From Bryobacteraceae bacterium (lineage in GTDB: Bacteria; Acidobacteriota; Terriglobia; Bryobacterales; Bryobacteraceae), in NCBI GenBank assembly GCA_030041495.1, contig JASHNT010000084.1:62001-126000 (forward strand): 64,000 nucleotides of DNA. Direction: 5' to 3'. The number at the start of each line of letters is the position of its first letter. The stretch's first letter is position 1. The notes below the pieces were generated by a model, which saw only the letters and a list, made by a program, of their open reading frames with translations, was not told the DNA's origin and did not search any database. Below are positions 8,875 through 17,799 of this stretch, piece after piece. Made by a program: the position numbers and the translations under genes.

Positions 8875-9744
8875 CTATTCTGCTTTTAAGTCGTCCCAAC
8901 CAAACCCCGTCCCCAGAGGCTCGGCCATCATGACGGCTTCCACGGCGTGGATCTCGCCGGAGTAAATCTTGAACATTTCCCACACCATGAGCGTGCCTTC
9001 CCGGCCGAAAAGCGAACCGGGTCCGAAACTCATGCGTAGCCAGACGATACCCTGCTCCTCATCGACGGCCGCGACGCGCGCGACGATTCCGGAAAGGGTC
9101 GGCAGGCGCTGCTCCTTGATATTGGTGCAGCCCTGCATGAACGTGCAGCCTGGCCCCGCCATCAACTGGCCGTTTTCCAGGCGATAGGCGTCCGGCGCAA
9201 ACTGCGCGTCCACCTTGACGAAGCTGCCGGCCTTCAGGCCCGCCGGATAGAGCAGCGCGAGCCGGATCATTTCCTCGCGCGAGTTGCGCTGGGCAGGCTC
9301 CGGCGTGAGGTTCATGGCAGGGCTGACGGTTTTGAGCGCTTCAGGATGGAAAATCATTCCCTCAGTCTGATTGCGCACCACGGTCGAATCGATTTCTGAA
9401 AGTTTTCTGGAAACGATCTTCAACCGCACCTGGAAAAGCACGGGCTTGCCGTTTTCCTCGATCACGGCATGCGTCCCGGCGATGCCCTGCCGCGCATCGA
9501 TGACGTCCTGGCGAAAGGTGCCCAGGCCCGACGCCGTCTTCCAAAAACCTTCACCCAGCGCCTTTTCCACCGTGTTCTCTGTAAATCTGACGTTGGGAGC
9601 CAAGGGCAGCATCGTGGGATCGTGCGCGACCAGGGCATTGAGAAACGTGGTCATCATTCCTCGCAAGCAGTCGCGGTCGCAGGATTGCGCTGCGGCCGGC
9701 TTCATGGCGAACACGAGACCTGCGAAAACGAGCGCTAGCCGCAT
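8875..9744 (-). CDS. DUF8021-like exported protein, copy 1
   Basis: 289 residues. Signal peptide to about residue 19 (AAAQ), then the family opening CDRDCLRGMMTTFLNALVAHD with LAPNVRFTEN, an arrangement that resembles NTF2/SnoaL-like folds used by fungal and bacterial DUF8021 proteins. Further landmarks are GEGFWKTASG, YRLENGQ, PGCTF with a nearby second Cys, VAAVDEEQGIVWLRMSFG and a C-terminal GEIHAVEAVMM. The pairs of Cys in the CDRDC motif could form a disulfide in the periplasm. Two paralogues occur in the window (32354, 48278). It is divergent from the GlcG-like gene with only 37 bases between start codons. The family name is from memory. Confidence 0.75.
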   Translation of the reverse strand: MRLALVFAGLVFAMKPAAAQSCDRDCLRGMMTTFLNALVAHDPTMLPLAPNVRFTENTVEKALGEGFWKTASGLGTFRQDVIDARQGIAGTHAVIEENGKPVLFQVRLKIVSRKLSEIDSTVVRNQTEGMIFHPEALKTVSPAMNLTPEPAQRNSREEMIRLALLYPAGLKAGSFVKVDAQFAPDAYRLENGQLMAGPGCTFMQGCTNIKEQRLPTLSGIVARVAAVDEEQGIVWLRMSFGPGSLFGREGTLMVWEMFKIYSGEIHAVEAVMMAEPLGTGFGWDDLKAE

Positions 9745-9781
9745 GGCGTCACTGTATCATGATTTGGTCGATAATGAACCC

Positions 9782-10273
9782 ATGCCACTCAAACCGACCT
9801 TAGCTGTCCTGGCGCTTGCCGCTGCCGGCTTCGCGCAGACTCCACTGACTCCGCCGCCTAATGCTCCCTACGGCATCTCTATTTCTCCGGAAACGGCCAA
9901 AAAGGCCGCGGCGGCCGCGATTGCCGAGGCTCGCAAGAACCATTGGGAGATGGCCGTGGCCATCGTCGACACCGGCGGCTATCTGGTGTACTTCGAAAGG
10001 ATGGACGCTACGCAGTTGGGCAGCGTGCAGATCGCCATCGACAAAGCAAAATCGGCCGTGCTGTTCCGCCGGCCCACCAAGTCGTTCCAGGATACTTTGG
10101 CTGGAGGCGGGCAGGGCCTGCGAATGCTGGGCCTGACGGGAGCGGTGCCGGTGGAAGGCGGCATCCCGCTTGTTGTGGACGGCAAGGTGATCGGAGCGAT
10201 CGGCGCTTCGGGCGGGAGTAGCGACCAGGACGGGCACACAGCGGAAGCCGGCGCTGCCGTGATCAACAAGTAG
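9782..10273 (+). CDS. GlcG/HbpS-type haem-binding family protein, exported
   Basis: 163 residues from the ATG at 9782, chosen because it starts a signal peptide (MPLKPTLAVLALAAAGFAQ); the frame is open upstream but that part overlaps the divergent gene. The mature protein has the GlcG/HbpS hallmarks: AAAAAIAEARKNHW, AVAIVDTGGYLVYFERMD, AIDKAKSAVLFRRPTK, VEGGIPLVVDGKVIGAIGASGG and a C-terminal D-x-x-TAEAGAAV. Family members bind haem (HbpS) or accompany glycolate oxidase and other enzymes; the role here is unclear. A periplasmic form could support the window's haem proteins, which is inference. It converges on the TIGR03435 remnant. Confidence 0.88.
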   Translation: MPLKPTLAVLALAAAGFAQTPLTPPPNAPYGISISPETAKKAAAAAIAEARKNHWEMAVAIVDTGGYLVYFERMDATQLGSVQIAIDKAKSAVLFRRPTKSFQDTLAGGGQGLRMLGLTGAVPVEGGIPLVVDGKVIGAIGASGGSSDQDGHTAEAGAAVINK

Positions 10274-10283
10274 CCGGGCGCGG

Positions 10284-11127
10284 TTAGTTCGCCGCTGGTT
10301 TTTCGACGTGATCCATCACCAGCACCTCCACGGGACCGCGACCCGCGTCAAGTTTCAAGCCCAGTTGTTCCTGGATAGCGGTGAATATGAGGGGCGCGGA
10401 GTCCTCGCCGGGGATCGGAGTGTTGCTCTTATCGTCTTGCAGGCCGGGAACCGATGGATCGACAGCCCATTTGAGATTCACGTCAAATGCACCGGGAAGG
10501 TCCGTGCGGTTTAACACGGCTCGATCAAGTCCGGATCTCGACAGGGTTTCTGCCAACGCGTCCATGGTGATGCCCCTGCCTTCGAGCATTCGATTCAATC
10601 CGCGAGCTCCAGTGCGGGGGATAGCCGCAGAAAAAGACGGGCGGCTGGGGCGCGTTTCTTGCGGGCGCTGGCGGTGCTGGGGCTCCAGGGTCGAAGCGGG
10701 TGCACTCACCTGGTTGCGTAGCTGGCATTTTGATCCCGCCCTTTGCGACGGTGAGCCCGTACACCGGAAGCTGCCGGATCCCGCGATGGAGCTGCAAGTT
10801 GAAGCGATCTTCGAGAAGCTTTTGGAGCATGGGCCCCGTAAGCAGATTGGCGGGAGTCTTTCCGTCCACGGTAGCCTCAATGTCGTACCGATCCGCGAAC
10901 GACGATCCCACGATTTGTTCGACTCGGACTCCATAGGCTAACGCGATGAGGTCCGGCACGGCATAGTAGTTCAGCAAGAGCCTTCCGGGGAGAACCTGCA
11001 AGTAGGGTCCGCCGCCGCGCTTAGCGGGTTTAACGGACACTACGCCGAACGAGGGAGCTTCCGGTTGCTGCGCGAAGCCGAGGCTGGAAATCACCAGCAG
11101 GACGACGCCCGGCGCCCCTTTCAGCAC
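10284..11127 (-). pseudogene. TIGR03435 soil-type protein, frameshifted
   Basis: Two overlapping frames together make a complete TIGR03435 protein of about 280 residues. The N-terminal frame, read from a GTG at 11127, gives a signal peptide (VLLVISSLGFAQ), FGVVSVKPAKRGG, LIALAYGVRVEQIVG, YDIEATVDGK, MLQKLLEDRFNLQLHRG and LPVYGLTVAKGG. The C-terminal frame gives LEGRGITMDALAETLSRS, TDLPGAFDVNLKW, IFTAIQEQLGLKLDAG and VEVLVMDHVEKP. The join is at a run of five C (complement of 10616-10620); removing one C restores the frame through CGYPRTGARGLNRM. Either a recent one-base insertion or a sequencing error. The start lies one base after the ankyrin gene's stop, so it belongs to the cassette 2 operon. 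Confidence 0.8.
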
Positions 11128-11128
11128 G

Positions 11129-12892
11129 TTACTTCTTATCGGCCGCGTTTTCGAGCAGAGTGCGGATCTCGGCCAAGGTTTCCGCGCTAGGCGCTGCGGG
11201 GCCCCGGCCGCGGCCGGCGGGAACTGCTCCAGCGGCTGCTCCACGGCCCGCGCCAGCCCCGGCAGCGGCACCCGCCGCAGCGGGAGGATTCGCTCCGGGG
11301 GTAATGTTGACGCTTGCTCCTTCCGTAGGCGCCGCGGCGCCCCGGGCTCCGCCTCGGCCGCGTGGCGCTCCGGAGGCGACCAGATCGATCGGCTTCTTGC
11401 CGTCGTCGTTGGTGATGTTAGGATTGGCGCCGTGATCGAGGAGGTAGCGCACCAGGTCCAGCTTGCCGGCCTCCGCGGCGAGGTGCAGAGCAGACTGGCC
11501 CTCATTCGCCGACGGCGCTCGCGACACGCGCAGAGAATACGTCAGCGTACCGGTGACACGGGCGTTGACGTCGGCGCCGTGCTGGAGCAGCGCATCCATC
11601 AGAGCCGTGCTGACCGCGCCGCCTGCAGAGCCCTGAGCGGCGAGGCCGGTCCCGCCGCGATTGCCGGGTCCAACTCCAGCGGCGAGCAGGAAGGGTGTCA
11701 AACCCATGGTATTGATGTTGGGGTCCGCGCCTTTATCCAGAAGCATGCGGGCGACCTCGATGTCCCCGCCCTCAACCGCGCGCAGCAGAGGCGTGCAACC
11801 GGTGCTGCGAAGGTTCTCGATGAAGCGTCCACTGTTGCCTCCGCGGCTAGGGCGATGCATGTTGAGCTGCGGGTTGAGGTCGACGTTGGCGGCCAGCAGC
11901 GCTTCGATGATATCCATGCTAGAGACGCTCGGTCCGCTCTCGGCTACGACCGGAGCTGCGCCCCGGCCGCGTCCAATGCCGCCGCGCCCGCCCGCTCCAC
12001 CACGCCCTCCTCCTCCGCTCACGGCGGCTTCCTTGCGGTCGATGGCGATGTACAGAGCTGTCCGGCCCCACCAATCCCACAGGCCCGGCTTCGCGCCACG
12101 TTCGAGCAGCAGTTTCGCCACGTCATTATGATCGTTGTCGAGCGCCAGCATCAGCGGAGTCACGCCTTCCGGCGTCGGGCGGTTGATATCGTCGCCCGCT
12201 CCCAGCAGCTCTTCGACGCAGGCGTAGCAGCCGTCGCGAGCGGCATACAACATGGCGGTGAGCCCTCCCACCGGACGATACTGCGCGCGAGGCTCGGAGC
12301 TGATCTGGCTCGGCCAATCGGTGTAGAGCGCCCGGGGTTTGACTTCCGCGTCTTTTGCCAGCAGTAGCTTGACCATCTCGGCGGCGTTTTTGGGCGCGCT
12401 AGCGGCCCACATCAGCGGGGTCTGATTGTGGAATTTCTCGATCGTGTTGACTTTTGCGCCGGCTTTAATCAACATCTCGACGATGGGCAGCTCGCCGGTC
12501 TTGATCGCGAGCATCAATGCGGTCTCGCCGTCCTGATTCGCGGCTTCGGCCTGCGCGCCGGCGTCTAGCAACATCTTGACCAGGCGCGCGTCGGCGAGTT
12601 GAACGGCTTCGGCCAGCGGAGCCGATCCGAATTGATTGGTGACGTTGACGTTGGCCCTCTTGGCGAGCAGCGCGGCCAGTAGATCGTAATCGACGTGATA
12701 AACGGCCCAATGGACCGGAGTGGTGCCGTCGGGCTGCGCCTGATTTACGTCCGCGCCGGCGCGAATCTTTTCAAGTGCGGCCTTGCGGTTGCCCGCTTCA
12801 ATCAAATTGGCGAGGGAATCCTGCTGCGCTTGCGCCAGCAGGGGCACAGCGACGGCCGCCACGCAGATAACGGCAAGAATCGAATGTTTCAC
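11129..12892 (-). CDS. Secreted ankyrin-repeat protein with Gly/Arg and Ala/Gly inserts, cassette 2
   Basis: About 587 residues from a GTG at 12892 with GGAGG five bases ahead; an ATG at 12907 is the alternative. The signal peptide (KHSILAVICVAAVAVPLLAQ) is followed by ankyrin repeats such as PDGTTPVHWAVY, NQDGETALMLAIKTGE and EGQSALHLAAEAGKLDLV. A Gly/Arg-rich insert (SGGGGRGGAGGRGGIGRGRG) splits the repeats midway, and the C-terminal part is Ala/Gly/Pro-rich before a final short helix. It follows the MBL gene and precedes the TIGR03435 gene. A protein-binding exported adaptor is the likely role. Confidence 0.92.
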   Translation of the reverse strand: MKHSILAVICVAAVAVPLLAQAQQDSLANLIEAGNRKAALEKIRAGADVNQAQPDGTTPVHWAVYHVDYDLLAALLAKRANVNVTNQFGSAPLAEAVQLADARLVKMLLDAGAQAEAANQDGETALMLAIKTGELPIVEMLIKAGAKVNTIEKFHNQTPLMWAASAPKNAAEMVKLLLAKDAEVKPRALYTDWPSQISSEPRAQYRPVGGLTAMLYAARDGCYACVEELLGAGDDINRPTPEGVTPLMLALDNDHNDVAKLLLERGAKPGLWDWWGRTALYIAIDRKEAAVSGGGGRGGAGGRGGIGRGRGAAPVVAESGPSVSSMDIIEALLAANVDLNPQLNMHRPSRGGNSGRFIENLRSTGCTPLLRAVEGGDIEVARMLLDKGADPNINTMGLTPFLLAAGVGPGNRGGTGLAAQGSAGGAVSTALMDALLQHGADVNARVTGTLTYSLRVSRAPSANEGQSALHLAAEAGKLDLVRYLLDHGANPNITNDDGKKPIDLVASGAPRGRGGARGAAAPTEGASVNITPGANPPAAAGAAAGAGAGRGAAAGAVPAGRGRGPAAPSAETLAEIRTLLENAADKK

Positions 12893-12920
12893 ACTTCCCT
12901 CCAGCATTTCACCAACAGTT

Positions 12921-13856
12921 TTAGACCACGTTGCGGTCCATTTTGTCGTGGTGAGCCCACAATCCCTTAGCCGCTTCATACAAGAATTTTTCCGGATCTT
13001 TCCAGGTCCGCGGCAGTCCCTTCAGCACGCCGTCGGCCAGCATATCCTGGGGACCATCGCCTTCGCGGACATATTTGAAGAGGCGGTCACGAACCTGGTC
13101 CATCAGGTCGCGCTCAGCTTTGAACTCCGCGCGCGTCATCACGGGGCCATAGGCGGGCACAATCTTGGTTTGATCGTTGCTCAGCTTGAGCACGGTATCC
13201 ATGGCGTCAACGCGTCCGCCGATCCAAGCTCCGGTGAACCAATCGAGCGCCGGATCGCGCACCGGCGAAGCCACGTCGCCCACAGCGATTACATTCGAGT
13301 TCTTGAAGTGAACATAAATGTCGCCATTGGTGTGAGCGAGCAGCAGGTATCCGTAGTCGATCTGTTCGTCCCCGGCTTTGAGAGAGCCGGTTTCCTGGAA
13401 GGTTTCCGTTGGCAGAGCGGCTTTCGGGCGAGCCTTCTCGTAGCGGTCTTCCGAAGGCACCCAGTAATCGTTGGCCATCCATTCGCGAGTGCGCTCATGC
13501 GCGATGATTTTCGCTCCGGCCGCGCCAAACGTTTCATTGTTGCCGGTCTGATCGAGATGGTAGTGAGTATTGAATAGCGTTTGCACTTTCGCGCCCGGAG
13601 CGAGACTCTTGAGCCCGGCTATCACGTGATCAGCTGATTTCGGAGCACCGCTATCCACCAGCACCCGCCCCTCACCCGAGGAAAAAGCGACAACGTTCGC
13701 GCCGCCGTCGATGATTGCGAGCTTGTCTGAGATGCGGCGAACGCCATTTACCTGTTGCCCTTTGAGCAGCCGCGGCGACGCCCAGGCGGCCGCAATCGCC
13801 GCCGCGCCTTTCAAAATGTCTCTACGGTTCACTTGCTGTTCAGACTCCTTATACAT
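12921..13856 (-). CDS. MBL-fold hydrolase, Tat-type export, cassette 2
   Basis: 311 residues; the start overlaps the DUF1552 stop by eight bases, and a GTG at 13832 behind AAGGAG is an alternative. NRRDILKGAAAIAAAWA is a twin-arginine-type leader. The fold is metallo-beta-lactamase: VLVDSGAP, NTHYHLDQTGNN, LLAHTNGDIYVHF, VIAVGDVAS. The metal motif reads H98-x-H100-x-D102-Q103, so the fourth residue of canonical HxHxDH is Gln, as in some quinoprotein-associated (SoxH-like) members. It may still bind one or two metals through the His of AHTNGD and the Asp of VGD. Substrate unknown; lies between DUF1552 and the ankyrin gene. Confidence 0.88.
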   Translation of the reverse strand: MYKESEQQVNRRDILKGAAAIAAAWASPRLLKGQQVNGVRRISDKLAIIDGGANVVAFSSGEGRVLVDSGAPKSADHVIAGLKSLAPGAKVQTLFNTHYHLDQTGNNETFGAAGAKIIAHERTREWMANDYWVPSEDRYEKARPKAALPTETFQETGSLKAGDEQIDYGYLLLAHTNGDIYVHFKNSNVIAVGDVASPVRDPALDWFTGAWIGGRVDAMDTVLKLSNDQTKIVPAYGPVMTRAEFKAERDLMDQVRDRLFKYVREGDGPQDMLADGVLKGLPRTWKDPEKFLYEAAKGLWAHHDKMDRNVV

Positions 13857-15186
13857 CGGCGATGGTTCCGGTGCTGTCGCCGAAATGGTCGCGCTCGAGC
13901 CCGGCTTTTTGCAGCAGTGTCAGATGCAGATTCGCGATCGGCGTGCGCTCCGGCAGCAGGATGTGCTTGCCGCCCAGTTTCACCTTGCCGTTGCCGCCGC
14001 CCACGATGATGTTCGGCTCGGGATAGTTGTTGTGCAGGTCGCTGTTGCTCATGTTCGATCCGTACATGAAGATCGAATGATCCAGCAGCGATCCCTCGCC
14101 GTCCTGCGTCGAAGCCATCTTGGCGACGAACTCCGAAAACTTCTCCATGTGCCAGGTCTGAATCTTGATCAGCTTGTTGATCCGTTCGACGTCGTTGGCG
14201 TGGTGGGAGACGGGATGGAAGGCGTCCGGAACGCCGATGTGATTGTAAGTCCGGTTGGTGCCTTCGGCCACCATGATGTAGGAAACCACGCGCGTCAGGT
14301 CGGCCTGATAGGCCAGAGCGATCAGGTCGAACATCAACTTCACCTGTTCGGCGAAGTCTTCGAGTTCTCCCACCGGAGCATTGGGAATTTTGAGTGTGGA
14401 AACGTCCTTGGCTGCAGCTTTCTGCGTGCGGCGTTCGATTTCGCGAACGCTTTCCAGATATCCATCGAGCGCGACGTTGTCGGCTGGCCCCAGTTCGCTC
14501 TGGAGTTTTTTGGTGCGGTCCAGCATCAGGTCCAGGATGCTGCCGGTTTCCTGGCTGATTGCCGTGCGTTCCTGCGCCGTGTCGCCTTCGCCGAACAGCT
14601 CCAGGAACACTTTGCGCGGATTATTCTCCATCGGCAGCGGCGATTCGGCGTCGCGGAAAGAAAGCGTCGTGTACGATCCGCCGCCCCCCGCCGCGGTCTG
14701 AACGATGGTTTCAGACGCGACTTCGAGCGATGGCATCGGCGTCTCCTGGCCAATGAACTTCGCGATCACCTGGTCCAGCGTGATGGCCATGTGCGCGCGC
14801 GGGCCGCCGGTGTCGGGCCGCGTGGCGCTGAGCCAGGTTGCGGGAGTGAAAGTGTGCACCGAGCCGGCGGTGGCCGCATTCTCCAGGTTGCCGAACGAGT
14901 TGATGTATTTCTTGTACGGCTCGAGCGAAGCCATAATTGTGTTCAGCTTGAAGTCCGCGCCGGAACCGCTCGGCGTCCAACCGTCGAGCGAGGGGCCGTG
15001 CGAGGTGTTGCCCATGATGGCGCCGTGAGGGAGGTAGAAGAAGCCCGCGCGCATCTTGGGCACGGCGGCCGTCTGGGCCAAAGCCGTGGAGGCTGGTATC
15101 ATCGCGTCCAGCAACGGCAGCGCCAGGCTGACTCCGGCTCCCTTCAACATGGTTCTGCGGGCGATGTGCTTCTTGGTGATAAACAT
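13849..15186 (-). CDS. DUF1552 family Tat-exported protein, cassette 2
   Basis: 445 residues, GGGAGG ribosome site. Twin-arginine leader KKHIARRTMLKGAGVSLALP. Shares with the other two copies FxYLPHGAIM, LPSLEVASE, SPLPMENNPRKVFLELFGEGD, REIERRTQKA, LMFDLIALAYQADLTRVVSYIM, HPVSHHANDVERI, and LLDHSIFMYGSNMSNSDLHNN. The pattern of conserved Asp/His/Asn in the last block (SNMSNSDLHN) could line an active or metal site, but this is not established for the family. It begins 27 bases after the DUF1592 stop and overlaps the MBL start by eight bases. Confidence 0.92.
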   Translation of the reverse strand: MFITKKHIARRTMLKGAGVSLALPLLDAMIPASTALAQTAAVPKMRAGFFYLPHGAIMGNTSHGPSLDGWTPSGSGADFKLNTIMASLEPYKKYINSFGNLENAATAGSVHTFTPATWLSATRPDTGGPRAHMAITLDQVIAKFIGQETPMPSLEVASETIVQTAAGGGGSYTTLSFRDAESPLPMENNPRKVFLELFGEGDTAQERTAISQETGSILDLMLDRTKKLQSELGPADNVALDGYLESVREIERRTQKAAAKDVSTLKIPNAPVGELEDFAEQVKLMFDLIALAYQADLTRVVSYIMVAEGTNRTYNHIGVPDAFHPVSHHANDVERINKLIKIQTWHMEKFSEFVAKMASTQDGEGSLLDHSIFMYGSNMSNSDLHNNYPEPNIIVGGGNGKVKLGGKHILLPERTPIANLHLTLLQKAGLERDHFGDSTGTIADV

Positions 15187-15213
15187 CTGAACCTCCCTAA
15201 TAAAGCCTCGAGT

Positions 15214-17682
15214 CTAGTTCGGCCTTTCGTTGGCAGCCACAGCTTTGGCTAGGCCCTCTTTAACAGGAGCCGGCGCCGGGCCTTGGTTCCGGAACGCATC
15301 CGTATTGACGATTCCCAAAATTATGCTCGAAAACTTGTAGTTGTTTTTCGCCGCCTGCCGCACTACCGTGCGAACCTGCGGCATGTCGAAATATTCCAGA
15401 TCCCGGTTGACGGCGTACATCAACAGCCTTTCCGTCACGGTTGTGGCGAACAACTGTGGATTTGCGGCGAGATGCTGCGCCAGCTCCACCGGACCGTTGA
15501 TCGGAGTGCCGCTGGGCAATATCGTGCTGGCGTCGATCACGGCATTGTTGGCTTGCTGGTCCCGGGTGCGGAACTCACCGGTGGCGTCGAAACTTTCTAG
15601 CGGCAGCCCGACCGGATCGATGACGCCGTGGCACTGCATGCACACCGGCTTGGTGCGGTGCTGCTCCAGCCGCGCGCGGATGGTTTTGGGCGCCTCGCCG
15701 GCTTTCTGCGAAAGGTCCGTCGCGGTGTTGGGCGGAGGCGGCGAGGGCGGCGTACCCATCAGCTTATCCAGCACCCAGGCTCCGCGCAGCACCGGCGACG
15801 TTCGGTCGCCGTAGGAAGTGCGCAGCTCGACCGCGCCCTTCCCGAGGATGCCCCAGCGGACTTTTTCTTGATCCGTCAAAGTGACCTTACGAAATTGGGA
15901 ACCGGTCACGTCCGAAATACCGTAGTGCGCCGCCAGACGATCATTCAAGAAGGTGTAGTTGGCGGTGAGCAGGTCGACGACGCTACGATCTTCCAAGAAG
16001 ATGCTGCTGATGAATTGCTCGGCTTCCGCCGAAAAATCGTGCCGTAGTTGTTCGTTGAACCCGGGGTAGATCATCGGGTCCGGTTTGACGGCGTCGAGAT
16101 CGGCGATGTTCAACCACTTCATGGCGAAGCTGGTGACCAGGCTGGAGGCCTTCGGATCCGCGAGCATGCGGCGCACTTGCTTTTCCATGGCTCCAGGCTT
16201 GCTCAAGCCATTCGCCGCGGCTAGCGCCAGCAGTTCGTCATCCGGAGGCGTGTTCCACAGGAAGAAGGAAAGCCGCGAAGCCAATTCGAGGTCGGTGAGC
16301 GGGAATTCCTTGTCTGGCGATGCGGTTTTCGGACCGCGGATAGAGCGGAACAGAAAATCCGGGCTGCCCAGCACGGCCGCCACCACCAGCTCGATTCCGT
16401 GGTCGAAGCTGCCACCGTTCTTGCGTCCGGCTTCGTAGAACGGCATCAAGCTGGCGACATCGTCCGCAGTGACCGGTCTGCGGAAAGCCCGGCGCGCGAG
16501 GGTCTCCGCGATCTTCTGGGCGCAGGCTTGCTCGCCGACGCTTTTGGGATCGCACACGAAAATCAGCTTGCGGCTGGGAGTCTCCGAAATCCCGGTCGGG
16601 TTGTAGGGCCCCACGATTTCGACGCCATTCACCAGCCGCGCCATGCGGCCATTGCCTGCGCCGAATCCCAGAGGACCCAGCCCGCCAAATCCGCTGCCGA
16701 TATTCTCGTCGGATTCGACATGCGAACGGTCGATGAATGCGATCACCACGTCGCGCACGCCGGCTTTCACTTGCACGGGAATCTTCTGGAACCGGGTCAT
16801 GATCTCGGCGCGACCGTCGGCTCCCTTCCGCTCCGCCAGGGCAAGATCCGCGGGGCCGCCGATCGATTGGCGGAACACGATCTTGTCGTCGATCATGATC
16901 ACTAGAGTGCTTGCGTTCTCCACCGTTCCGGTGTAGAGGCCGACGGCAAGATCGAGGATATTGATGCGATATTCGCCATCGGCTGCGAAATCATGCTTGA
17001 AGCGGATGCCGCCGCGGGTGCCGGGAGGCAGTGGATCGTCGCCGTTCTGATACGCGGTGATCGAATACTTCACGTTGGAAATTCGCGGGTCAGGGCTGCT
17101 GACCGCAGTCGCCGCGATGTGCCGGGCGGCGGTGATGTATTGATCCAGAAACGCGGGCGAAACGCTTAACGCAGCCGCGATATTGTCGAAACCGTTCACC
17201 TGAATGTCCTGCGGCAGAACGTCCTTCGCGTTCACGTCAACGCCCACCAGCGCTTTCACTGAAGCCGCATATTCCGTGCGGTTCAGTCTCTGGATCGGCA
17301 CGTAGCCGGCGGTGGGACCCTTGGGATGCGCGTCGAGGGTGCTCTCCATCCAGTTCGTGAACGTATCGATCTCCGCCTGCGATGGCTGAGGATTGCCAGG
17401 GGGCGGCATCAGGCGTCCACGCAGCTTGCGCAAAGCCTTCTCCCAGATCTGCGCGTCGCCGGACGGGTCATTGAGATTAAGCTTGTCCAGCGCGAGGCCG
17501 CCGGTCTTGATCTGGGTATTGTGGCAGTCAAAACAGTAGGTTTCGAGCATCGCGTGAGCTTGATCTGCCCCGCCCGCCGCAGTCGCGCCGGCGCGAGGCG
17601 TCTGCCCCACAGCCCTGTTCGGCGACAAGGAAAGGGAGGCGATTGCAACTGCAAGGGCACTCACATAAACCAAACGCTTCAT
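15214..17682 (-). CDS. DUF1592-family di-haem protein, cassette 2
   Basis: About 822 residues from the ATG at 17682 (a TTG three codons upstream is possible; no strong ribosome site for either). Signal peptide, then CFDCH at residues 50-54, RKLRGRLMPPPGNPQPS, the DUF1587 segment RLNRTEYAASVKALVGVDV, DUF1595 (LARRAFRRPVTADDV), DUF1592 (LASRLSFFLWNTPPDDELL), DUF1588 with CMQCH near residue 679, and DUF1585 ending ILGIVNTDAFRNQ. The protein carries a Pro-rich linker before the second haem motif. It follows a single-haem cytochrome gene on the same strand, suggesting an electron partner. Confidence 0.92.
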   Translation of the reverse strand: MKRLVYVSALAVAIASLSLSPNRAVGQTPRAGATAAGGADQAHAMLETYCFDCHNTQIKTGGLALDKLNLNDPSGDAQIWEKALRKLRGRLMPPPGNPQPSQAEIDTFTNWMESTLDAHPKGPTAGYVPIQRLNRTEYAASVKALVGVDVNAKDVLPQDIQVNGFDNIAAALSVSPAFLDQYITAARHIAATAVSSPDPRISNVKYSITAYQNGDDPLPPGTRGGIRFKHDFAADGEYRINILDLAVGLYTGTVENASTLVIMIDDKIVFRQSIGGPADLALAERKGADGRAEIMTRFQKIPVQVKAGVRDVVIAFIDRSHVESDENIGSGFGGLGPLGFGAGNGRMARLVNGVEIVGPYNPTGISETPSRKLIFVCDPKSVGEQACAQKIAETLARRAFRRPVTADDVASLMPFYEAGRKNGGSFDHGIELVVAAVLGSPDFLFRSIRGPKTASPDKEFPLTDLELASRLSFFLWNTPPDDELLALAAANGLSKPGAMEKQVRRMLADPKASSLVTSFAMKWLNIADLDAVKPDPMIYPGFNEQLRHDFSAEAEQFISSIFLEDRSVVDLLTANYTFLNDRLAAHYGISDVTGSQFRKVTLTDQEKVRWGILGKGAVELRTSYGDRTSPVLRGAWVLDKLMGTPPSPPPPNTATDLSQKAGEAPKTIRARLEQHRTKPVCMQCHGVIDPVGLPLESFDATGEFRTRDQQANNAVIDASTILPSGTPINGPVELAQHLAANPQLFATTVTERLLMYAVNRDLEYFDMPQVRTVVRQAAKNNYKFSSIILGIVNTDAFRNQGPAPAPVKEGLAKAVAANERPN

Positions 17683-17799
17683 GGGTATCAATTGCCGTTA
17701 GATCAGTAATTTGCAGCCGGGTCTTCGGACCCTCCTTTTCTATCACAGATACTGGCGGGTGGAAAGGCCAACCGCTCGTGATGGGACCTGCTTAAGAAT

